In this document: positions 8,832 through 15,561 of the stretch, one piece after another | Layout: every line of letters begins with the position of its first letter | How positions within the stretch are numbered: the first letter of the stretch is position 1 | NCBI GenBank assembly: GCA_021773555.1 | Contig: JAJFKA010000166.1 | Location: 1 to 48,282 of the forward strand | DNA: 48,282 bases | Reading direction: 5' to 3' | From: Gammaproteobacteria bacterium | GTDB taxonomy: Bacteria > Pseudomonadota > Gammaproteobacteria > Pseudomonadales > Azotimanducaceae | The notes under the pieces: generated by a model | The model's database searches: none | Seen by the model: only the letters and a program-made list of their open reading frames with translations | Told to the model about the DNA's origin: nothing | Position numbers and translations under genes: made by a program

Positions 8832-10241
8832 ATGCAAGACACAGACTGGGGATCGTTTTCCCTGCTACCCCTGATCGTCACGCTGATCCTTGCATTTGTC
8901 ACCAGGTCAGCGCTAATTGCCATGCTTGTTGGAGTGGTGGTGGGATCGTTGATGGTATCCGTGATCCCTGCAGTTGGACTGAACGAGCTGTTTCAGTTTT
9001 CCCTCGGCAACGCGAACTTCATCTGGATATGCGAAATCGTCATGCTCCTGGGGGTGTTCTTTGAACTGGTTCGGCGTTCAAATGCACTGGCCACCCTGAG
9101 TGAAAAATTCCATTCAACCCAGGCGGGTCGCCGTCGGGTTGAAATTTCTGCATGGGCAATGGGTATTGCCATCGTCGATGACTATTTTTCACCGCTGATG
9201 ACGGGCGCTATTGTCAGACCCATGTCCGACCGTGTTTTGATTCCCCGGGAAAAGCTGGCGTTTATACTGGACGCGACCACTTCCTCGGTATGCATTATTG
9301 TTCCGTTCACCGCCTGGGGCGCTTATTTCTCAGGTTTGCTGGCCGCCCAGGCTGGCCCGATTGATTCGACTGAAGCCGGTCTCGGGGTGTTTATCGAGGC
9401 CATAGCCTATAACTACTACCCCTTGATAATGATCGTTTTCACCCTGTTCATTGCAGCAGGGATAATGCCGGATTTTGGTGCCATGCGTAGCGCAGAACGG
9501 CGAGTAAAAGAAACCGGCCAGTTGATCCGGCCGGGAAGTAAGCCGTTGCAGTTGAGTGATGACCATTCGGTTGCGGGAGAACCAGGCAGCAAACCACCCT
9601 TACTGGTGCTCGAACTGTTAATGCCGATAATCCTACTGGTGGCCATCGGTGTCTGGTCGCTGATAACCATGGGTTCGGTGAAGATTGTTGAAGCTTTTAT
9701 GGTCGCTGATTGCTGGTTGATCGTCGTACATTTTACCCGGGGCAGATTCGAGTCCGTGGCAGAAATCGGTGAAGTAATCGGTACCGGCGTAAAAAATGTC
9801 ATGCCCGCGTTGCTCATTATTGCGCTGGCTTACACGTTAAATGCAGTCACGACTCAACTGGGTGCGAGCCGGGTTCTCGTCGAGCTATTCGAAGATGTGC
9901 TGCAACCCGGTTATCTTGTCGTGTTCACCTTTCTGATCACTGCGCTGATCTCATTTGCCACCGGTACTTCCTGGGGTAGTTATGCGCTGATGGTGCCGGT
10001 GACCCTGCCGCTCGCGTTTGAACTGACCGGCGGACAACTGGATGTGGTGGTCTACCAGACTGTCGCTGCGATCGCCGGTGGTGGCATATTCGGTGACCAT
10101 GCGTCGCCTGTTTCTGATACAACCGTGCTCTCCTCTGCGGGCGCCGGATCTGATCATATCGACCATGTGCTGACGCAGATGCCCTATGCGCTCTCAGTTG
10201 CGGCGGTAACAACCTTGATATATATCGTGCAGGCTTTTTAA
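8832..10241 (+). CDS. Na+/H+ antiporter, NhaC family
   Basis: This 469-residue inner-membrane protein has about eleven hydrophobic helices and NhaC-family features: IAIVDDYFSPLMTGAIVRPMSD near residues 115-135, SFATGTSWGSYALMVPVTLPLA, and GGGIFGDHASPVSDTTVLSS near the C-terminus. Members exchange Na+ for H+, or malate/lactate with cations in some relatives. The gene follows the DUF4340 gene by 12 bp on the same strand, so it may be read through from the ABC operon. No functional link to the ABC cluster is known to me. Confidence 0.87.
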   Translation: MQDTDWGSFSLLPLIVTLILAFVTRSALIAMLVGVVVGSLMVSVIPAVGLNELFQFSLGNANFIWICEIVMLLGVFFELVRRSNALATLSEKFHSTQAGRRRVEISAWAMGIAIVDDYFSPLMTGAIVRPMSDRVLIPREKLAFILDATTSSVCIIVPFTAWGAYFSGLLAAQAGPIDSTEAGLGVFIEAIAYNYYPLIMIVFTLFIAAGIMPDFGAMRSAERRVKETGQLIRPGSKPLQLSDDHSVAGEPGSKPPLLVLELLMPIILLVAIGVWSLITMGSVKIVEAFMVADCWLIVVHFTRGRFESVAEIGEVIGTGVKNVMPALLIIALAYTLNAVTTQLGASRVLVELFEDVLQPGYLVVFTFLITALISFATGTSWGSYALMVPVTLPLAFELTGGQLDVVVYQTVAAIAGGGIFGDHASPVSDTTVLSSAGAGSDHIDHVLTQMPYALSVAAVTTLIYIVQAF

Positions 10242-10268
10242 CAGTTTGATTAACCGGGAGATGCTGCA

Positions 10269-10307
10269 ATGTCGTATGAACTAAATGTGAATCTTCTTCT
10301 TACCTGA
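10269..10307 (+). CDS. Possible 12-codon leader ORF upstream of the acyl-CoA dehydrogenase gene
   Basis: An ATG with GGGAG 8 nt upstream opens a 12-codon frame (MSYELNVNLLLT) ending in TGA. It lies in the 181-bp gap before the dehydrogenase gene. It could be a short translated leader or chance, and no attenuator hairpin is obvious. Nothing else convincing is seen in 10242-10422 apart from the AAGGAG of the next gene. Confidence 0.2.
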   Translation: MSYELNVNLLLT

Positions 10308-10422
10308 CGTGAGTCAATGGTGATTATTCGATAACTTGATAGTTTTTGACCACCTTCTGGAAAACTGGTCTCGATTTGAGATTCGCAAATTTCCGGGCCA
10401 CCACTAATCAAGGAGATGTCAT

Positions 10423-11667
10423 ATGGCGATTCCTGCTTTTGCCACGTTATCAGTTGCACCCATTCCTTCACTTTCAGATGAGGTGAATCAAATCAGGCTG
10501 GATACGGCAAAAATCGTATCCGAGCATATTATTCCCAACGAAGCCACTCTAGGTGTACCCGGGGACGAAAGAGACACTCTCGTGCACGAGTTACGTACTT
10601 ACGTGAAAGAAAGCAATTTGTGGGCGCCGCACCTGCCGGTTGAGTACGGCGGTATGGGCATTGGCTTCCTGGGGCATGCGTATATGAATGAAATTCTGGC
10701 CTGGAGCCCTTATTCCAACTATATATTCGGTGTTCAGGCCCCTACCTCTGGCAACCAGAGTGTGCTGATTAAATACGGTACAGAGGAGCAGAAGAAAAAA
10801 TTTCTGGAGCCGACCATCCGGGGCGAACAGACTTCCTGTTTTTCGATGACCGAACCAGACAATGCCGGATCGGATCCACGATCTCTGACCACCACCGCGG
10901 TTCAGGACGGAGATGAATGGGTTATTAATGGTCGCAAATGGTTTACGTCGAACGGTCAGAACGCAGCATGGGCACTGGTGATGTGTCGCACAGAAGAATC
11001 TGATGGGGATGGTGGGGTCAATGAGAAGATGACCCAGATTATTGTGCCCACGGACACGCCTGGATTTACGATCGAGCGCGCGGTTCCCGTCTGGGGACAC
11101 GAAGGCGGTAGTCATTGTGAGATTACTTACAAGAATGTGCGCGTGCCGCTGTCAAATCAGGTAGGAAGTCGTGGAACCGGACATGCGGCAGCGCAAGACC
11201 GGCTCGGAGCCGGGCGCGTTTATCACTGCATGAATTGCGTAGGCCAGATGTGGCGGGCGTTCGATCTGATGGTAAAAAGGGCGGCTGAGCGCAAGGTGCA
11301 TGGTGGCATGCTGGAAGATAAGCAGCTGACCCAGGTTGCGATTGCGGATTCCTACATGGATATTCAGTCCTCCAGACTGATGACTATTCATTGCGCAGAG
11401 GTGATCGATTCAGGTGCCGACGCCCGCACTGAAATTTCAGCGATCAAGGTATTCGTGCCAAATGCGATGCATCGGGTTGTGGATCGGGCGATTCAGATTC
11501 ATGGTGCTATGGGTGTTTCAGGTGATACGCCACTGGCCGGTATGTATCTCGGGGCGCGCACCCTCAGGATTGCCGACGGCCCTGATGAAGTGCACCGGAT
11601 TCTTATTGCGAAGAATGTGATGAAGCGCTATCACGATGGTATGACCTGGGATTTCGGTGTGCTGTAG
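10423..11667 (+). CDS. Acyl-CoA dehydrogenase (FadE/ACAD10-11-like)
   Basis: This 414-residue flavoenzyme should catalyse FAD-dependent alpha,beta-dehydrogenation of an acyl-CoA. The ACAD signatures are present: the FAD/substrate segment CFSMTEPDNAGSDP, then WVINGRKWFTSNG, and the C-terminal QIHGAMGVSGDTPLAGMYLGAR followed by ADGPDEVHR. The QAPTSGNQSVL region and the ADGPDEVH tail resemble the ACAD10/11-like branch, in which the base lies in the C-terminal domain. Chain-length preference is not readable. The ATG has AAGGAG 8 nt upstream. No electron-transfer flavoprotein gene is adjacent, so it is probably a stand-alone transcription unit. Confidence 0.88.
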   Translation: MAIPAFATLSVAPIPSLSDEVNQIRLDTAKIVSEHIIPNEATLGVPGDERDTLVHELRTYVKESNLWAPHLPVEYGGMGIGFLGHAYMNEILAWSPYSNYIFGVQAPTSGNQSVLIKYGTEEQKKKFLEPTIRGEQTSCFSMTEPDNAGSDPRSLTTTAVQDGDEWVINGRKWFTSNGQNAAWALVMCRTEESDGDGGVNEKMTQIIVPTDTPGFTIERAVPVWGHEGGSHCEITYKNVRVPLSNQVGSRGTGHAAAQDRLGAGRVYHCMNCVGQMWRAFDLMVKRAAERKVHGGMLEDKQLTQVAIADSYMDIQSSRLMTIHCAEVIDSGADARTEISAIKVFVPNAMHRVVDRAIQIHGAMGVSGDTPLAGMYLGARTLRIADGPDEVHRILIAKNVMKRYHDGMTWDFGVL

Positions 11668-11780
11668 CGCCATCGGGAAGCTGATCGCCTCAAAAAAACG
11701 TGTGATGTCAATGTCGGGATTTACCTGGCTGGTTCGTTATTAAATAATGAAGGCCCGAAACGTTAAAGAGGTGAATGCGC

Positions 11781-12470
11781 ATGGCTGGAACCACGAAAAC
11801 CCAATGGCTTGAGGCTCGTGCGGAATTACTCATCCTGGAAAAGGCTCACTCAAAAGCCGAGGCTGAACTGGCCCGCAAACGCAGGGATATGCCAAAGCTT
11901 GAAATTGAGTCGGATTATGTATTCGAGGGGGCAGATGGTCAGACGAAACTTTCCGCTCTGTTTAATGGCAGGAGCCAACTAATCCTGCAGCACTTTATGT
12001 TTGGCGTTGGCTGGGAAGCAGGGTGCCCGATTTGCTCCTTCTGGGCAGATGGTTATGACCGGATGGTCCCGCACCTCAATCAGCGTGATATAAGCTTCGC
12101 GGTGATTTCGCGCGGTGAGATTGACCGACTGCAAGGTTACCGGGCCCGAATGGGTTGGAACTTCCATTGGTTGTCCTCGGAGCACAACAGTTTCAATTTC
12201 GATTTTGGCGTTAGTGCGACGGATGAGGAGCTTGAGGCTGGCAGCATGGTATACAACTACCAGACGCGACCTGTCATGGGTGCCGAACAGCATGGCACCA
12301 GCGTATTCGAATTGATCGGCGACAAGATTTATCACACCTATTCCACTTACGGTCGCGGGCTTGATCGAATGAATGGTGCTTACGGATACATTGATCTGAC
12401 GCCCCGGGGCAGAACCGAAGATGAACTACCGTTCACCCTGGCCTGGGTGCGTCGGCACGATGAGTATTGA
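11781..12470 (+). CDS. DUF899-family thioredoxin-like protein
   Basis: This 229-residue protein matches the DUF899 family. It has an N-terminal helical segment (LEARAELLILEKAHSKAEAEL) with a RRDMPKLEI motif, then a thioredoxin-like fold with CPICSFWADGYDR (redox-type CxxC), FAVISRGEIDRLQGYRARMGW and a C-terminal YSTYGRGLDRMNGAYGYIDL. The family is cytosolic and of unknown enzymatic role. ATGs occur at 11775 and 11781. The AAGAGG at 11766-11771 is 9 nt from the second and only 3 nt from the first, so I prefer 11781. It faces the small convergent gene that ends at 12499. Confidence 0.8.
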   Translation: MAGTTKTQWLEARAELLILEKAHSKAEAELARKRRDMPKLEIESDYVFEGADGQTKLSALFNGRSQLILQHFMFGVGWEAGCPICSFWADGYDRMVPHLNQRDISFAVISRGEIDRLQGYRARMGWNFHWLSSEHNSFNFDFGVSATDEELEAGSMVYNYQTRPVMGAEQHGTSVFELIGDKIYHTYSTYGRGLDRMNGAYGYIDLTPRGRTEDELPFTLAWVRRHDEY

Positions 12471-12498
12471 GCCGGGGTTCGAACTCACATTCGCTGAT

Positions 12499-12822
12499 TT
12501 AAGCCAGGCTGTGATCCTGGGTATTTGGAATTGCTGTTCGTATTTCGTGCCCATGGACATCGTGATTCCGGATATCCCGAACCAGGTTCTCTACGACCTG
12601 CCTGCCACCTTCCCCGGCGTGATAAATATTCGAAAGCAGGTAGACCGTTCTAACCGCAGGACCGGTCATGACAAACTGGGTATCGAGATACTGATTGTCT
12701 GAGAAAGTCGGCGGGCGATCACCGTTAAAAATCAGTTCGCAATTTTCGAAGACGCAGTTGTGAAAGGTTTTGCCGTCAAGGTCGATTTTTTCGTCTTTAA
12801 AACTTTGGTTCATGTAGTGCAT
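12499..12822 (-). CDS. Small hypothetical protein (107 residues)
   Basis: I do not recognise this protein. It begins MHYMNQSFKDEKIDLDG and continues with FHNCVFENCELIFNG, which recalls the N/C-rich strands of pentapeptide-repeat or right-handed beta-helix proteins but is only one or two coils long. A hydrophobic stretch (TVYLLSNIYHAGEGG) and a charged C-terminus follow. The start at 12822 is supported by GAGGAG 6 nt upstream on the minus strand. The longer open frame to 13020 would run into the leader of the DUF4956 gene. It converges with the DUF899 gene. Confidence 0.55.
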   Translation of the reverse strand: MHYMNQSFKDEKIDLDGKTFHNCVFENCELIFNGDRPPTFSDNQYLDTQFVMTGPAVRTVYLLSNIYHAGEGGRQVVENLVRDIRNHDVHGHEIRTAIPNTQDHSLA

Positions 12823-13020
12823 GTTCCACTCCTCGCCTATCCAGTATTGGTTCCAGATACAACGATTTTCTGGGAGAACAGCTTTATTAAAATTCAGGGC
12901 TGGTGGTCCGAATGTTATGCCCCCGGGAGAAAAATGCAAACCCTTAACCGGCGCGTCTATGGCTGATTGACCTGCGCGTTCGGGTGGGTGACACTGACGC
13001 CTGGTAATCAGCCAGGCCAT

Positions 13021-13722
13021 ATGGACTTGCGATCTTTTAAACCTCTGCTACAGCTTTCGAGTTACTACGTGATCGTCTTTCTGGTGATCGGCGCGCTATT
13101 GCTCGCCCTGCCGGCCGCCTCGTCCTATCTCCCGGTTGGCGGCAATGCGGGCTTATCGTTGCCGGCCAATGAGTTTGTCAGTGGTAAGGCGATGGATATC
13201 AGTTGGGAGCCTCTCAGCAAAGCACTGGAGTTAACCCTCGGGCTTATTGGCGTGCTCGTATTGATGAAACCTGTGGCCTGGGTCTATATGGGCGCACGTC
13301 GCCGCAAAGGCAGGGAGCAGTCGTTCGTAATGACACTGTTGTTGCTGCCCATGGCGGTGGCTGGCATTGTGATTATTGTCGAGAATTCTCTGGCACTGGC
13401 ATTCAGCCTTGCTGGCATTGTTGCCGGGGTTCGTTTTCGATTAACCCTGGATGATACGGTTGATGCAATCTACATCTTCATGTCGATCGGAGTTGGTCTT
13501 GCCGCCGGGATAGGCGCTCTGGAAATCGCCGTTGTGCTCTCCGTGTTCTTTAATTTTTCGATTATTGTCTTATGGCAAATACACTATGCCGAGTTCTCAT
13601 CTGGCAACCGGTGGTTTGCACGAAGCTGGATCGACCCCGGCAGCAAAGGATCTGAGGAAGGAGCACAGGTTGATGGGCAAAGCAAAGGTTCCGGCGACGA
13701 TCGCGACGATTCTGGTACTTAG
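13021..13722 (+). CDS. DUF4956-type integral membrane protein
   Basis: This 233-residue protein has about five transmembrane helices and a hydrophilic, acidic C-terminal tail. The core matches DUF4956: a basic cytoplasmic loop (YMGARRRKGREQSFV), then LALAFSLAGIVAGVRFRLTLDDTVDAIYIF and a final pair of helices. In other bacteria this family is commonly encoded beside VTC-type polyphosphate polymerases and CotH-like kinases. Here it sits next to a beta-propeller protein, a CotH-like protein and PPK1. The ATG at 13021 begins a membrane protein with a short basic lead; the ribosome site is weak. The last 50 bp overlap the next gene. Confidence 0.78.
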   Translation: MDLRSFKPLLQLSSYYVIVFLVIGALLLALPAASSYLPVGGNAGLSLPANEFVSGKAMDISWEPLSKALELTLGLIGVLVLMKPVAWVYMGARRRKGREQSFVMTLLLLPMAVAGIVIIVENSLALAFSLAGIVAGVRFRLTLDDTVDAIYIFMSIGVGLAAGIGALEIAVVLSVFFNFSIIVLWQIHYAEFSSGNRWFARSWIDPGSKGSEEGAQVDGQSKGSGDDRDDSGT

Positions 13723-14557
13723 TGTTGTTGTTGGCCTGCTCTGGAACGTTCGAGATACAGCATCGGTCAGTGCAGGCCAGATACTGACCGTCGCAGTTCC
13801 CCGGTCTCTGGACGATTATCAATTTAGCGGTCAATGGCGAAACCAGTGGGTCTTGCCGGGCAAGTTGATGGAAGTGTCCGGGGTGGCGATAACCGACGAC
13901 GACCGCATTCTGATGCACAACGATGAGACCGCGGTGATTTATGCCATGGAAATATCCAGCCAGGAAGTCTCTGTGCATGCGCAGTTTGGCAATCCAGCGC
14001 TTGCTGTGGATATTGAGGGCATTGCCGTCATCAGAGATGACCTGTATCTGGTAACCAGTACCGGGATGATCTATGGGATCCCCGATGGCGTCCTGCACGG
14101 GGGTATACACACTGAGTTCGATGTATTTGATTCCGGGCTGGAAGCCATTTGTGAGGTTGAGGGACTTGACCGGGATTTTGAAGACCGCTCACTGGTTCTT
14201 GCGTGTAAGCAAATGTACGACAGGGACGATTACATCTCGGTGTATCGTTATCGGCTGGATCAGCGACGGCTTGAAAAAATGTTTGACCTGCCATTTAGTG
14301 AAGTTGCCGGAGAGCAGCGAATTCGACCATCGGGAATCACCATCTTTCACGACGGCTACCTGTTGCTTGCCGGCAAGCAGAAACTATTGATACAGGTATC
14401 CAGGCAAGGTCAGCTCATCAGCCAGGGCAAACTCAAGAAGAAGCACCACCGACAGGCGGAAGGGATTGGCTTATTGGGCGATCACACGCTGATTGTTGCG
14501 GACGAAGGCAAGGACCGAAAAGCCACGATCGCAGCCTATCGACCCGCGAGCCACTAG
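13673..14557 (+). CDS. Exported SdiA-regulated/phytase-like beta-propeller protein
   Basis: This 294-residue protein has an N-terminal signal or anchor segment (VPATIATILVLSVVVGLLWNV) and a domain of repeated beta strands resembling the SdiA-regulated/esterase-like phytase propeller: EVSGVAITDDDRILMHND, DIEGIAVIRDDLYLVTS, LEAICEVEG and AEGIGLLGDHTLIVADEG mark successive blades. It should act in the periplasm. The ATG at 13673 has AAGGAG 9 nt upstream and lies inside the end of the DUF4956 gene, so the pair is co-translated. It ends with a 4-bp convergent overlap with the CotH-like gene. The substrate is unknown. Confidence 0.72.
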   Translation: MGKAKVPATIATILVLSVVVGLLWNVRDTASVSAGQILTVAVPRSLDDYQFSGQWRNQWVLPGKLMEVSGVAITDDDRILMHNDETAVIYAMEISSQEVSVHAQFGNPALAVDIEGIAVIRDDLYLVTSTGMIYGIPDGVLHGGIHTEFDVFDSGLEAICEVEGLDRDFEDRSLVLACKQMYDRDDYISVYRYRLDQRRLEKMFDLPFSEVAGEQRIRPSGITIFHDGYLLLAGKQKLLIQVSRQGQLISQGKLKKKHHRQAEGIGLLGDHTLIVADEGKDRKATIAAYRPASH

Positions 14558-15561
14558 GTCCGGCAGCCATCAGTCAGATATCGAGTTCGTTTTTTCTCGC
14601 CATCGAGAATCTCAAAATAGCCTTCAAGGTATCTGACCGCGCTCTTTATGGATCGTTTTGACAACATTGGATCGTCCCGGAACAGGGAAATAACTGTTTC
14701 CGCCTGCTTCTTAAATCTCACGATCATCTGGGGCAGGTGTTCGTTTGCGCGGCAAAACCCCCGGTACTTTCGGGTTTTAACTGATGACAGTGAGAGCCCG
14801 TCGGGTGGTACAGCGTATTTGGCATTGATCAGCCCGGCGCTGTCGAAATCGTAGGGCACAGGAATGAATCCGTTGCCGCCTGACATTGTTGCCATCATTA
14901 GCTTCGTGTTGTGGCAACAATCTTCGTCTCCCGGTGCGGTCAGGTTGGAATAGTCAGTATTACCGATCATGAGTTGGAACATGTCCACCAACAAGGCAGC
15001 TTGAAGGTCCAGGGCAGACAGGGAAGTATTGTTTTCGTGAACCTGCGTTAAACCAAGCCGTTTGCCCATGGCTTTTTTCTGTTCGATAAAAAATCCCGGG
15101 CTTACTCGCTCCTTGCCATCATCGATATACGTGATTTCCAGATAGCGCACCTTGAAGCTGTTGTCAGACAGCAGCGAGAAGGCTTTGTAGATCAAATATT
15201 CAAGACGGACGTAGTCCTCGAATTGGTTCTTGCAGGCAACGACCAGTTTCAGGTTGGATTGCTTCCTGAATATAGTCCCTTTGACCGAATCCTTATCAAA
15301 GTAGACTCGCAGCGGGGGATATTTACATGTGGTCTTCTTAAGTCGGTTGTTACCGCGAACCTGCAATTCCACCGGCAGCTCAGAACCATCGACAACCATG
15401 AGTTTCGCGGGGTATTGCGTTGCTTTGTCACGCTCCCGTCGTATCTGTGAGAATGGCGCTTCCAGATGGATGCTGAGTGTTGCATCTGAATCGAACAATG
15501 ACTCTGGCCAGGCGCGAACGCTCACTAACAGGATCGTGGCGATCAGGACCAGATTTCTCAT
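14554..15561 (-). CDS. Secreted CotH-like kinase-fold protein
   Basis: This 335-residue protein starts with a signal peptide (NLVLIATILLVSVRAWP) and then follows the CotH layout: ELQVRGNNRLKK (beta region), an LKLVVACKNQFEDYVRLEYL segment, EITYIDDGKERVSPGFFIE, a catalytic-loop-like GNTDYSN (Asp203) and the metal-site-like PVPYDFD (Asp238/Asp240). CotH proteins are atypical secreted kinases. The catalytic-loop asparagine and the PxDxD pattern are recognisable, but activity is not proven. The start was chosen because ATG overlaps the PPK1 stop as ATGA, indicating translational coupling to ppk1. A start at 15594 would disrupt the signal peptide. Confidence 0.68.
   Translation of the reverse strand: MRNLVLIATILLVSVRAWPESLFDSDATLSIHLEAPFSQIRRERDKATQYPAKLMVVDGSELPVELQVRGNNRLKKTTCKYPPLRVYFDKDSVKGTIFRKQSNLKLVVACKNQFEDYVRLEYLIYKAFSLLSDNSFKVRYLEITYIDDGKERVSPGFFIEQKKAMGKRLGLTQVHENNTSLSALDLQAALLVDMFQLMIGNTDYSNLTAPGDEDCCHNTKLMMATMSGGNGFIPVPYDFDSAGLINAKYAVPPDGLSLSSVKTRKYRGFCRANEHLPQMIVRFKKQAETVISLFRDDPMLSKRSIKSAVRYLEGYFEILDGEKKRTRYLTDGCRT

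Noticed and set aside
10591-11115. 174-codon open frame on the minus strand
   Set aside because: It is antisense to the conserved acyl-CoA dehydrogenase coding region and has no ribosome site or recognisable motif.
12471-12490. GGGGTTCGAACTC resembling a tRNA T-arm
   Set aside because: The flanking bases do not form a T stem, and no D arm, anticodon arm or acceptor stem can be built around it.
12823-13020. N-terminal extension of the small minus-strand gene at 12499
   Set aside because: The extension lacks any family character, and a good ribosome site supports the shorter start at 12822.
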